A stretch of 64,000 nucleotides of DNA from Atrichornis clamosus (lineage: Eukaryota; Chordata; Aves; Passeriformes; Menuridae). Where the stretch lies: the NCBI GenBank assembly GCA_013400975.1, contig WBMZ01000187.1, positions 1 to 64,000 of the forward strand, given 5' to 3'. How positions within the stretch are numbered: position 1 is the stretch's first letter; each line of letters starts with the position of its first letter. The translations under genes and the position numbers were made by a program. The notes beneath the pieces were generated by a model. That model did no database searches. It worked only from the letters and a program-made list of their open reading frames with translations, and was not told the origin of the DNA. Of the stretch, positions 24,201 through 31,149 are shown one piece after another.

Positions 24201-27200
24201 TCTTTTCCTTTTGTACAGGCAAAGGATCCAAGATATGGAAGAAGAATTGCAAAAAACAGAGAGATCATACAAAAACCAGGTAAACTTCTTGCTTGCTGAT
24301 TATTGTGTCACCTTTTACTGCATCATTCCAGTGCTCTGTAGTGAATTTTTGGAAATTCTGGTAGTTGGACAAAAACTAAATCGCTTCTTTTCTTCTCAGA
24401 TTGCTGCTCATGAGAAAAAGGCACATGACAATTGGGTAAGAACGTTCTCCCTTTTCTGATGCCAACAGTTTGTACTTACTTCACATTGGTGCCATTAATG
24501 CAGTTGACAAAATTTTCCCTACCAGCTCATTGCCCGCTCGGCCGAGAGAGCTCTGGCTGAAGAGAAGAGAGAAGCAGCCAACCTGAGACAAAAGTAAGTA
24601 CAGAACAGACCCTCTTTATTGCTCTTTGAATGTGCTGTGAGTTGCTTGGGGGAGAAGAAGTGCAGAATGTGCAGTGCGTATTTGAGGTGCTAATTTTAAC
24701 TACCATAAAACTGTTTTCATGGTTAAAATAAGATTTCTTGGTGAAAGCTGTAACATTTTACAATGCAGTTTGCCTTGTTACATTATACAATACAACTCAC
24801 TTGTATTGCTTGAATAATAATAATAAACCTTTATTTTTCAAAATTAGATTAATAGAAGTAAACCAAAAAATCGTCATGCTTCAAAGACCAGTAATTGTAA
24901 AGCCAACTCCAGGCAGACCCGACCGCCAAGTCCCACCGCGACGAGGTAGGTGCTGCCAGTTCTCCCAAAACTTTGGTCTTGGAGTCGGTACATCTTAAAA
25001 ACATAAGGCTGTGATAAATTGTAGAAAAAATAGTAAATCAAGTGGTTTTAATTCTTTGGCGTAGGGCCCTTAAGCAGAGATGGCTCTTCTGGCCCATCAC
25101 CTGTGAGTGGAGGAAATCCATCCCCCACACAGATGATCGACGTCCCTGCCCGGCCCCTCTCTGCTCCTCGAAGGGAAGGCCCAAGGGGTGAATTTGGTAA
25201 GCAGTGAAGCTCCCCTTCTGTGACAACTCTCACTTATGCTACAAACCCAGGAACACTAATGCCGGATCTTGGTTCTAGAAGTGGTGTTAATATTGATACC
25301 TGCTTTATTAATACACAAATGAGTGGTTGGTAGTGTTTGGTTTTTCTCCTAATAGAAATAGGTCAGGCCCATGTTGATTAGGGTCTCGTGTTCTTGTTTC
25401 CCCTAAGGTACAATGGTGGATGGCCCCCCTGCTCCACGAAGACCACCAGAGCTACCTGGAAGGATGTCTGTTCCTGGTAAGTTGTGTGGTCTGCAACCAA
25501 CTGCAACTTACTCAGTTACTCTTTTCCTTGAAAAAGGCAATTTTAAGCCCACTTTCTTTACCCTACACGTGGTAGGACACATATTTATGGCTCTCTTTTC
25601 AGATATCGGGCCTGCCGTAGCATCCCTGATCAGCAGTGAGCCAAGAACCTCCTCCCCTTCCACAGCAATGGATGGAGTGGTAGGTTGAGAAAACCCCAAC
25701 CCTCAGGAAGCCTTTCTAATACATGATTCACTGTACTTCCTGCCGCTGCTTTAACTGTATCATATTCTGTCTTGTCTATATCCTGTCACTATCTTTATTT
25801 GCTGTCCAAAAAAAACCCCAAAGCAACCCTCTCCCAAAGAGTCTGATGCCCCCAGTGTAACTACTGATTCGCCTTCATCCATTGAAACAGCTGCAGTGAG
25901 TATTCAGAGGCTGGACATGGTGTTATGCTGCTTTGATGGAGAGGAGTAACAGGCTTGGTGTTCTGAACTGCTAAATAACAAATGCTCAGTGGAACTAGCC
26001 AAGGGCTCGTACTTCTGTCTCAAAGGGCTTCTCTCATGATGAACAGTTGCTGTGGTTTTTGTGGAATTGAGATGTTTCTTGTTAACAACTGTGGGCAAAC
26101 ACTTTGGAATGACTATGGCAATAATCCTAAGCAGTTAACTTACCTGTGGTGTTCAAGCATAATTCCAAGTTCCAGGCCCTTTACCAAAGGGGTGCCCACC
26201 GTGGACACCTCAACAGGGATTGACCTTTTCTTTTGTACAGCTTCACCTAAACAAACCTGTCTCACTAACCACTCACTCTGGGGTAGTGCCAGCAGTGTGC
26301 TGGGTGAAGGGATGATGACGGTGCAGTACCTGTCCTTATTTTCTACCTGGTTAATGTGGTTTGAAGTATGTTGGTTTTATTTTTCTTTCTTCCCCCCTAC
26401 CTTGTACCTCTTTGCCGCTGGGTGAGTGGTTGGGTTGTTCAGCAGTGTCAGGACTTGTCTGCTGCAGTAACTCACTGAAGTGTAACCTCATCTTGCCCAG
26501 GGTAACGCTGGTGCCAAAGGCCCATCTCCTTTTCCTGGAACACCTCTCATGGCCTCCCCAGGGCTGGGGCCTCCGCCGCCTGTTCGCTACGGACCGCCAC
26601 CACCTCCTCTCCGTGGGCACTTCGGGCCTCGGCCTCTCCCTGTGCCCCAAGGTACGGCTGTGCTGCCCTGTGCTCGGAATCCGACTGCACAACTGAGATC
26701 TGCTTGTCCTTAGCACACGGCTTCCCCATGCTCCACGGGCTCTAGCTCTCTCAGTAAGCTTGGACTGGGCCTGCTGAATGCCAAGGTATTTTCCCTTGTT
26801 TACCCTACAATGGAAACCAGCAGCCAGAGGTCCCTAGAATGTAATTCATGGGCTTTGAAGTCTTGCATGTGACAGTGATCTGCTTCAGAGCTGCTCCAGA
26901 AAATGAAGTGAGGAGTGAGTCAATAGCTTCACTGTTTAGGTTAAAGCAAGATTTCATTTAACTCCATGATTTCCTTTCCTTCTAGGTTGTAGTGCTCCCT
27001 TGCCACCTCCGGCTGGAAGAGATTTCTTACCTGGTCCCCGTTTAGGAATGAGAGATTTGCCTCCTGGCCCACTCCCCCCTCCACCTGATCCAAGAGGCTA
27101 CGCACGTGGGCACCCTCCTTTCCGACCCCTCGGCCCTCCTGGCCCCAGGGATTATCCTCCAGGCCCACGGCTACCCCCCCAGGCTTCCAGGGACTACATG

Positions 27201-27245
27201 CCTTCTCCCAACAGAGACTTGCCTCCGTCGGCACCCAGAGACTGA
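1..27245 (+). CDS. MIA3: MIA3 / TANGO1 long isoform, spliced, 5'-partial (29 coding segments)
   Basis: ER exit-site receptor for procollagen and other bulky cargo. Joined segments: 1-68, 735-868, 6069-6155, 7772-10712, 11631-11915, 13636-13697 (candidate), 14855-14986, 16225-16246, 18265-18353, 18508-18585, 18688-18798, 19625-19696, 19903-20007, 20784-20906, 21010-21127, 21993-22048, 22130-22220, 22329-22467, 24023-24124, 24219-24279, 24400-24435, 24526-24593, 24848-24945, 25065-25196, 25408-25476, 25603-25679, 25824-25895 (optional), 26501-26651, 26986-27245. All junctions are AG/GT and all phases agree, giving 1945 codons plus stop. The order of domains is SH3-like (MOTH), acidic luminal region, membrane span, coiled coils 1 and 2, proline-rich domain. 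The human protein is about 1907 residues. Identity rests on strings such as [30 protein letters not shown] and [12 protein letters not shown], recognised from the family. The signal peptide and true start are outside the window. Confidence 0.95.
668..699. repeat. (TTA)n microsatellite
   Basis: About eight TTA/TTG-type units in MIA3 intron 1, 36 bases before exon 2, merging into its pyrimidine tract region. Confidence 0.85.
735..868 (+). CDS. MIA3: MIA3 exon 2, SH3-like domain
   Basis: Core of the MIA/OTOR-type SH3-like fold: [18 protein letters not shown], ending LWAGS. Acceptor ACAG, donor GTAAGC, phase 1 in and phase 0 out. The residue before RGKAM is cysteine where human has tyrosine. Confidence 0.95.
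2580..2643. repeat. 32-base tandem duplication
   Basis: Two adjacent copies (2580-2611 and 2612-2643) of a unit starting TGACTTCCC and containing AGATTTGGCTGGGCAG. They differ at about four bases. Confidence 0.85.
4651..4698. repeat. 24-base tandem duplication
   Basis: Two adjacent perfect copies of CACAGAGATTAGTCTGTAAG plus GAGA. Confidence 0.9.
5755..5895 (+). mobile_element. Ancient MIR-like SINE remnant
   Basis: The segment follows the MIR consensus in order: a tRNA-like A-box region (tagcagttaaagcac), a degenerate B box (gggcttcattccc), a core, then accaacttcacaaggctgttgcgaa, which parallels the MIR string acctacctcatagggttgttgtgag. MIR fossils are known in bird genomes. Judged by eye only. 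Confidence 0.55.
6069..6155 (+). CDS. MIA3: MIA3 exon 3, SH3-like domain
   Basis: 29 codons: [14 protein letters not shown], then [19 protein letters not shown] is the conserved C-terminal strand of the fold. Acceptor GGCAG, donor GTAAGT, phase 0/0. Confidence 0.95.
6670..7308 (+). mobile_element. CR1 LINE 3' fragment (sense to MIA3)
   Basis: In MIA3 intron 3 (6156-7771). Typical chicken-repeat-1 phrases in order: a tail of the reverse-transcriptase ORF (cagcccggaaagccaa, tcctgggctgcatc, gtggccagcagg), then gagaccccacctgcag, a degenerate 3' UTR, and the terminus gatcctttcaatgcaaggcc followed by attctatggttttatg. 5'-truncated and mutated; not active. Confidence 0.9.
7772..10712 (+). CDS. MIA3: MIA3 exon 4, giant luminal exon
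   Basis: A 2941-base exon of 980 codons plus one base. It opens with [19 protein letters not shown], which holds the last SH3-domain cysteine and the family's FDGGRDDF motif. It then runs through a long low-complexity region rich in Glu, Asp, Lys and Ser, probably disordered. Two islands resemble human TANGO1: [20 protein letters not shown] near the first third, and a C-terminal stretch with [20 protein letters not shown] and [15 protein letters not shown]. The donor is CAAG|GTAGGT. If unspliced, the frame runs on to a stop at 10744, giving a minor intron-retained end. Confidence 0.95.
11631..11915 (+). CDS. MIA3: MIA3 exon 5, luminal juxtamembrane region
   Basis: 95 codons of acidic sequence (starts [10 protein letters not shown], ends [10 protein letters not shown]). 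Phase 1 in after acceptor CCATAG, phase 1 out at donor GTAACC. It corresponds to the variable luminal segment before the membrane region in mammals. There is little residue identity, so placement rests on phase, position and coding composition. Confidence 0.85.
12861..12917. repeat. Nested direct and inverted repeat
   Basis: CCTTCCTTAAAGGC occurs at 12861-12874 and again at 12904-12917. Between them GGCGGTTAA (12872-12880) and TTAACCGCC (12897-12905) form a perfect 9-base stem with a 16-base loop. Lies in MIA3 intron 5. Confidence 0.8.
13158..13290 (+). mobile_element. CR1 LINE 3' end fragment
   Basis: Same subfamily as the copy at 42504-42938: both share agcatttggacaatg, ggtgtgactcttggggatgt, gggccaggagttg and gatccttgtgggcccttcc. 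In MIA3 intron 5, just before the internal CpG island. Confidence 0.85.
13636..13697 (+). CDS. MIA3: Candidate MIA3 exon 6 (long form only), GC-rich
   Basis: A 62-base segment between CCCCTCAG and GTGAGT. Phase 1 in and phase 0 out is exactly what is needed to join exon 5 to exon 7. It encodes [19 protein letters not shown], after which exon 7 continues LVATLP. In human the matching position holds a hydrophobic stretch that forms a membrane hairpin; this candidate is not hydrophobic. It lies in the internal CpG island, upstream of the TANGO1S ATG. A weaker phase-compatible candidate exists at 14178-14230. No better exon was seen in 11916-13635. Confidence 0.5.
13838..13900 (+). CDS. MIA3: TANGO1S alternative first exon (coding part)
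   Basis: 21 codons from a Kozak-consensus ATG to a GTGAGG donor, phase 0. The 5' UTR probably starts in the GC-box-rich stretch just upstream. Splices to 14855. Confidence 0.7.
13838..27245 (+). CDS. MIA3: TANGO1S short isoform from internal promoter (alternative first exon)
   Basis: An ATG at 13838 in a strong Kozak context (gccgccATGG) opens 21 codons, [20 protein letters not shown] plus Q. These end at a GTGAGG donor (13901) in phase 0 and join exon 7 (14855). With exons 7-29 the product would be 774 residues, close to the roughly 785 of human TANGO1S. In mammals TANGO1S also starts in an internal first exon just before the LVATLP exon. It lacks the luminal SH3-like domain but keeps the membrane span, coiled coils and proline-rich domain, and works with TANGO1 and cTAGE5 at ER exit sites. 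The N-terminal residues are unlike the human first exon as I recall it, so the call rests on position, phase, Kozak context and the CpG island. Confidence 0.75.
14855..14986 (+). CDS. MIA3: MIA3 exon 7, membrane-span exon
   Basis: 44 codons, [20 protein letters not shown] then a hydrophobic span ([16 protein letters not shown]) and RTCLS. Human reads [20 protein letters not shown]. Shared by the long and short isoforms; it anchors the protein in the ER membrane with the coiled coils in the cytosol. Acceptor TTTTCAG, donor GTGAGT, phase 0/0. Confidence 0.95.
14987..16224 (+). other. MIA3: MIA3 intron 7 (1.2 kb)
   Basis: AT-rich intron with nothing recognised beyond splice sites. The next intron, 16247-18264, is likewise without recognised elements. 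Confidence 0.7.
16225..16246 (+). CDS. MIA3: MIA3 exon 8 (micro-exon)
   Basis: Only 22 bases: VKSRIYQ plus one base. Human has VKDRVYQ here, just after the membrane span. Acceptor CTGTAG, donor GTAAGT. Confidence 0.9.
18265..18353 (+). CDS. MIA3: MIA3 exon 9, coiled coil 1
   Basis: [20 protein letters not shown], then [10 protein letters not shown]. Start of cytosolic coiled coil 1. Phase 1 in, 0 out; donor GTATTT. Confidence 0.93.
18508..18585 (+). CDS. MIA3: MIA3 exon 10, coiled coil 1
   Basis: 26 codons, [20 protein letters not shown] then ETTGLK; heptad-like charged helix. Acceptor GCTTAG, donor GTAAAA. Confidence 0.93.
18688..18798 (+). CDS. MIA3: MIA3 exon 11, coiled coil 1
   Basis: 37 codons starting [20 protein letters not shown] and ending in a Lys-rich run (KKNEKKQNK). 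Acceptor after a T tract, donor GTTAGA. Confidence 0.93.
19625..19696 (+). CDS. MIA3: MIA3 exon 12, coiled coil 1
   Basis: 24 codons, [20 protein letters not shown] then ELSE. Human has the same [14 protein letters not shown] end (ISMNASEFSE). Phase 0/0. Confidence 0.93.
19903..20007 (+). CDS. MIA3: MIA3 exon 13, coiled coil 1 (ERGIC-recruiting region)
   Basis: 35 codons starting [20 protein letters not shown] and ending [12 protein letters not shown], nearly identical to human. Mammalian work places the ERGIC-recruiting (TEER) sub-region in coiled coil 1. Phase 0/0. Confidence 0.95.
20784..20906 (+). CDS. MIA3: MIA3 exon 14, coiled coil 1
   Basis: 41 codons starting [20 protein letters not shown] and ending LAYKENEIE. 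Phase 0/0; donor GTAGGT. Confidence 0.93.
21010..21127 (+). CDS. MIA3: MIA3 exon 15, linker between coiled coils
   Basis: 39 codons plus one base: [20 protein letters not shown], then an acidic linker ending DDLANGELP. Human has ALTNCITQLNLL and DELANGEVG at the same points. Donor GTACAG. Confidence 0.93.
21993..22048 (+). CDS. MIA3: MIA3 exon 16, start of coiled coil 2
   Basis: [28 protein letters not shown] is identical to human. Coiled coil 2 binds cTAGE5 (MIA2). Phase 1 in, 0 out. Confidence 0.95.
22130..22220 (+). CDS. MIA3: MIA3 exon 17, coiled coil 2
   Basis: [20 protein letters not shown] then [10 protein letters not shown] plus one base. Human reads TQTAISVVEEDLKLLQLKL here. Confidence 0.93.
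22329..22467 (+). CDS. MIA3: MIA3 exon 18, coiled coil 2
   Basis: Begins [20 protein letters not shown] and ends [18 protein letters not shown], which is almost unchanged from human. Phase 1 in, 2 out at GTAAGC. Confidence 0.95.
22468..24022 (+). other. MIA3: MIA3 intron 18 (1.6 kb)
   Basis: AT-rich, with short A runs (about 23464-23475). No exon, repeat family or RNA gene recognised. Confidence 0.65.
24023..24124 (+). CDS. MIA3: MIA3 exon 19, coiled coil 2
   Basis: [20 protein letters not shown] then [13 protein letters not shown]; human [24 protein letters not shown]. Phase 2/2. Confidence 0.95.
24219..24279 (+). CDS. MIA3: MIA3 exon 20, coiled coil 2
   Basis: [20 protein letters not shown]; human [20 protein letters not shown]. 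Phase 2 in, 0 out. Confidence 0.95.
24400..24435 (+). CDS. MIA3: MIA3 exon 21 (micro-exon), coiled coil 2
   Basis: 12 codons, [12 protein letters not shown]; human IATHEKKAHENW. Acceptor TTCTCAG, donor GTAAGA. Confidence 0.95.
24526..24593 (+). CDS. MIA3: MIA3 exon 22, end of coiled coil 2
   Basis: [20 protein letters not shown] then RQ plus two bases; human [21 protein letters not shown]. Donor GTAAGT. Confidence 0.95.
24848..24945 (+). CDS. MIA3: MIA3 exon 23, start of proline-rich domain
   Basis: [20 protein letters not shown] then [18 protein letters not shown] and the PPRRG junction match human. The upstream T/A-rich acceptor is ordinary; donor GTAGGT. Confidence 0.93.
25065..25196 (+). 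CDS. MIA3: MIA3 exon 24, proline-rich domain
   Basis: Starts [20 protein letters not shown] and ends RREGPRGEF. Human [18 protein letters not shown]. This domain binds Sec23/Sec24 in mammals. Confidence 0.93.
25408..25476 (+). CDS. MIA3: MIA3 exon 25, proline-rich domain
   Basis: [20 protein letters not shown] then SVP plus one base. Phase 1/1; acceptor CCTAAG. Confidence 0.9.
25603..25679 (+). CDS. MIA3: MIA3 exon 26, Ser/Thr-rich part of proline-rich domain
   Basis: [20 protein letters not shown] then TAMDGV. Corresponds to the human Ser-rich exon before the PPPFPG segment. Phase 1 in, 0 out at GTAGGT. Confidence 0.88.
25824..25895 (+). CDS. MIA3: Optional MIA3 exon 27 (72 bases, symmetric)
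   Basis: [20 protein letters not shown] then ETAA, ending at GTGAGT. Phase 0 on both sides, so it can be skipped without frame loss. The acceptor is unusual: the bases before AG are A- and C-rich (ccaaaaaaaaccccaaag) with no pyrimidine tract next to it. I know no counterpart in the canonical human protein. Probably alternatively spliced. Confidence 0.5.
26501..26651 (+). CDS. MIA3: MIA3 exon 28, proline-rich domain
   Basis: Starts [20 protein letters not shown], then [20 protein letters not shown]. Human has KGPPPFPGVPLM and [22 protein letters not shown]. The PPP runs are typical Sec23-binding elements. Phase 0 in, 1 out. Confidence 0.95.
26986..27245 (+). CDS. MIA3: MIA3 exon 29, last coding exon and stop
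   Basis: Pro/Arg/Gly-rich, with repeated RD motifs ([41 protein letters not shown]), ending at TGA 27243-27245. Human goes on past the matching RDLLPSGSRD for about 20 residues. Here the same frame stays open from 27246 to a second TGA at 27297-27299 and reads SKDYAQPPAQNP at its end, similar to the human SQDCSQALKQSP. See findings. Confidence 0.92.
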
Positions 27246-27840
27246 CGCACCGCCGGCGGCTCCAAGGACTACGCACAGCCCCCAGCGCAGAATCCCTGAC
27301 TGCAGCGCCCGGCCAGCTCCAAGGAACGGCCTCCAGCACACTTCCCACGGGCAGAACTTTAGGAAATGGCTCTTGGTTTGAAGACATTGGTCTCATTTCA
27401 GTATATCTCAGCTTTTGCAGGATTAATTTTTATCCAGTTGCTACAGACATGTGCATTTATGATCACAAACTCATCCATCCACTTGGGCTGCAAGAACCTT
27501 TTTGTGATGGACTTGAACCTACTCTAAAAGTGCAATAGGAAGAAAATACCTGTGTGGATAGTTTTAATTCAATGTAGCCTTTGTAACCAGTTGGCAAATG
27601 AACTAATTTCGTTAAAAATGTAAATCAAATCATTTCCTGTGGAAATAATTTTTTAAGTAAAATGCTATCCAACCTGCCTTCTCCATCACATCATTGAGCT
27701 GCAGTTACTGTAGGCCAGGGGTTTACATGAGGACTGTGAGGTTCTGGGGTTTTTTTAAAAAGATGTCTGGTCAGAGATCAGAAGCACAAATGACACTGTA
27801 TTCAAAGGAAAGTTATAATAAAAAGCAAAATTCCTTTTGC
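27246..27840 (+). other. MIA3: MIA3 3' UTR
   Basis: Follows the MIA3 stop and reaches the first good polyadenylation signal. The first 54 bases keep the open frame described in the findings. Longer 3' ends are possible, using AATAAA at 28271-28276 or 28505-28510. Confidence 0.7.
27817..27822 (+). terminator. MIA3: AATAAA polyadenylation signal of MIA3
   Basis: AATAAA about 570 bases after the stop. T-rich sequence (tttgtttcag, ccattttttgtt) follows within about 60 bases. Confidence 0.6.
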
Positions 27841-30690
27841 TAAACCCCAAAGACTTTGTTTCAGTGCCATTTTTTGTTAAGAAAGGACATTAGTTCAGTA
27901 ATGTGATCACAAAATGCTACAGTTCTGAGTTCAGGAATTGAGTGGAGGCCAAATTGCTGCTGCGGCAGAGTAATGACCATGTTACCCTTAGGCTGAACTA
28001 GTCTGACACAATACGGACTTGCTTCGTGTAACGAGGACCACGGAGGGTACAGCTTCCAGAGCTGGAAACCTTGATGAAGTTGTGTAGATGCTTCCACAGT
28101 GACTCTCTGCTAGAGGAACTTCAAACTTTCCGAAGAGCTTTCTGCTTTCAGGACCAGCTCACACCATCAAGCAAGGTTTGAGAGCTGAGTTTTCATCTTA
28201 CTTGGTGTTAAGAGTAATTCAGCTTCCTTAATAGGAAGGCTGTAGCGGGAGAGCCTTTTAAACTTATATTAATAAAAGAAAGTAGCCTTCTGTAAAGCAG
28301 AGTGGGTGTTTGTAAACCATGTAAACCTGTACTGCAGCCACAGAATGCTGAATAACTTCAAAAACACACCCTACACTTGCAGCTGTTCAAGTGTTAGTGC
28401 AAGTATTTGGAATACCAGGCCCCTGACTATCTCACTAAGGTTTCTCAGAAGTGCACTGTACAAAAGTAAGCCTGAGGGAGGAAAAAAGGAAAACAAAGCA
28501 GAATAATAAAAAACCCTACTGGGAGGCCATTACAGCTTTACTGCCAGAGTACAAGCAGCCATTAAAGTTGCCATCTCAATGTTACATTCTTACAGTACAA
28601 GTGTAAAGCTTTAGAGTTCAGAGGAAAGACAAACTAGAACATCACTGAAGCATAAAACAATACCAAAGCTTGTGGTGTGTGCAGCAACAGTCCTTTCAGT
28701 GACAGCTGGTTCACAGAAAAAATGCAAAGGAGAGAAGCAACTTTAAAAATGGTATTTCACACTCAACAGACATAATTCACAATTAGTTAAATACAAAGCT
28801 CTACTTGTGTATTTAACAAAAATACTTCAAAGTTGACATTTCATATAACTGGCATTAATACAGACATCTAAAAGCTGGGGAAGGGTCCAGGTAAGCAGCA
28901 GAAATGATGGGTTTGTAGTTCAAGGGACAGCATTTCAATTTGCATGGTGGCTAATGGCACATACATTCATGAACATCTGTGATTGAAAGTCAGGTTCTCC
29001 CAGTTCAGGATCTTTCCTTCCCCATACAAGCCTTTGTGATGTTTAGTGTCTCCTCCCTTTTCCACCCCAGCTAGCAATAACAAAAGTTGGATGGAATCTC
29101 CCTCTGGATGCACCCGGAGTCACCTCGGACACACACAAGCACACACACCTGACTGCAGTGCTTGCACTGGATGGCAGAGCCAGACCAAGCTCCACAACCA
29201 GCCCTCGCCCCTTCCAGGGACACTCAGTGCCTGCAATTCCTTGGTCAGAACAAGTCCTGAGCCAGCCAGGGACCACTGACAGGCAAATCAGCCAAGCTCA
29301 GATTTATTTGCAGCCACAGACCAACACTTTGTTGTTTTGCAGAGTTCAAAGGATGATTTTTGGTTTTTATCAATGGATTATGTATACTCTTTTTATCTGG
29401 TGTCCAGAATGCTGCATTCAGAGGTTTTTCCATAACTTGTAGGGATATCTTCTCAGGGCTTGATAGTCATCCTATCAACTCTAATACCATTGGGGTATTG
29501 TAAAGAACCATAAACAGGACAATTGAACTGCCCTTTTTCCTCTCCAACCAGCAATGGAATTTGAGAAAGTGTTGCTGACTTTTGTTGTAACACCTAAATA
29601 ATGTCATCCCTAGTTATAGCAAAGCAGAAGAAAGGCAAGAAGATTAGGACATTCAAAACCAGCTTTTTATCCTAATCAATATGGTAAAGCCAAAAATGCT
29701 GAACAGCTGTGTGGAGACAGACAAATAGCATGAGGAAAAGTAATATCCCTTCCCTTAACACGATTGATGTAACATCTCAGGGTTAGGTGACAGAAAGGAG
29801 GAATGGATGATACACCTGCATCCAGGTTGTTTAAAGTAATTGACACTATTTCGGGAGCTGGGTCTTTAGTTAGCATAGCAGAGTATTCAGGCACTAGTTA
29901 GATATGCAAGAAGTTTATCAAACCTTAAAGTATCGTATTAAATATCCACGCAAATATATGAAAGATTTGACGGGGTTCTACTTCTGTCCCTTTTTCATGT
30001 CAAAAGGTGAATGCAAGTGTGTCATAATAAGCCAATGTCCTGCAGCTTATTACACACTAAATCAAAAATATAGAAAATAAATGATAATCCTATCTACTTA
30101 CATAAAAAGGTAATTTTTTGAGTAAGGTTCTGACTTGCACAAAATATGCAGAAAACTGCATACAATCAGTTTCCATAAGAACAGCAGTTTCATGTAGAAG
30201 GTGAGTCAGCCTGCTAGCCAGATCTGCTTTATACAAAGCTCTGGAAAATTGACACTTCAACAGTAAGGGGTCTGTCCTGCTGTCACTGAGACAGCAAAAC
30301 ACCCAGTGCCACCAGGGCAGAGCCCTGGCTAAGGTCTCTCTATCCCCCACCCACCTTTGCAAACCACTCTGTGACAAGATACAGAAAAAAAATAGCTCTA
30401 TTAGGGAGTAACAGTGATTTAAAGGATTGAAACATGTATCCAAAACTCAGGCCAGGCTGTTAAAATCATAGTTCAGTGTTCTCATCTGCAGTTGTCCTCC
30501 TCCTGACCTGACCACACCGACTCGTGGCCACGCACCTGACCTGCATCCTTCACTTCAAAGCACCTGCAGTACCTCAGACTCCTTCCCAGCCCACCTCATC
30601 CTTCTCCCAGGCTTCTGCCACTCTGCCCACTACAGAGGACTCTGAAATGCAGATGAGAGGAACTACAATAGCACAGCAAGTGTAAACAGT
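27841..30690. other. Spacer between converging MIA3 and AIDA
   Basis: About 2.9 kb of mostly AT-rich sequence with no coding exon. It probably holds alternative 3' UTR sequence of either gene: plus-strand AATAAA at 28271 and 28505, minus-strand AATAAA at 29303-29308. Confidence 0.6.
29303..29308 (-). terminator. AIDA: Possible distal AIDA polyadenylation signal
   Basis: A second AATAAA on the minus strand, about 1.75 kb after the stop. Only the hexamer supports it. Confidence 0.3.
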
Positions 30691-30708
30691 TAGTAGGCCT
30701 GCCACATC

Positions 30709-30714
30709 TTTATT
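30709..30714 (-). terminator. AIDA: AATAAA polyadenylation signal of AIDA (proximal)
   Basis: TTTATT on the plus strand, which is AATAAA on the AIDA strand, about 340 bases after the AIDA stop. Confidence 0.5.
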
Positions 30715-31052
30715 GCTGCAGGTTTGGCAAAGGGGCAGTCTCCAACCTCGGGTGGAGCTTGAGGCAAAAGGATAGTAACGGTTAAAGATAAAAAGTGATG
30801 AATAGCAATCTTAGGAAAAGCAGTCAACGTATTTCAGGGTTCTTGGAAAAACCTGTAACTGGAAGTTACTGAAAAGAATCTTGCACTTGCAGGAGGGCTT
30901 GTCCCTGCCCCTGAAGTAGTGCTGTGCAGTGGGTGATGGTCCCGTCTGACCTACTGGCATGAACAGAGTCGTCTTCCCACCCCTCGGAGGCTGAGGCTAC
31001 TACACAGCTACCAGGACTTGTGGTTCAGTTCACAGAAGCCTCACAACTGGGG

Positions 31053-31149
31053 TCATTCCTTGTGCAACGTTTGATGGAGGTGAAGGTAAAGTGGTTTCTT
31101 GGTCAACAGTTGCAATTTCTTCCTTTTAAAGTCAGTGGGTTTTTTGTAC
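31053..31149 (-). CDS. AIDA: AIDA exon 10 (stop codon)
   Basis: YKKPTDFKRKKLQLLTKKPL then YLHLHQTLHKE and TGA (31055-31053). Identical to the human C terminus as I recall it. Confidence 0.97.
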
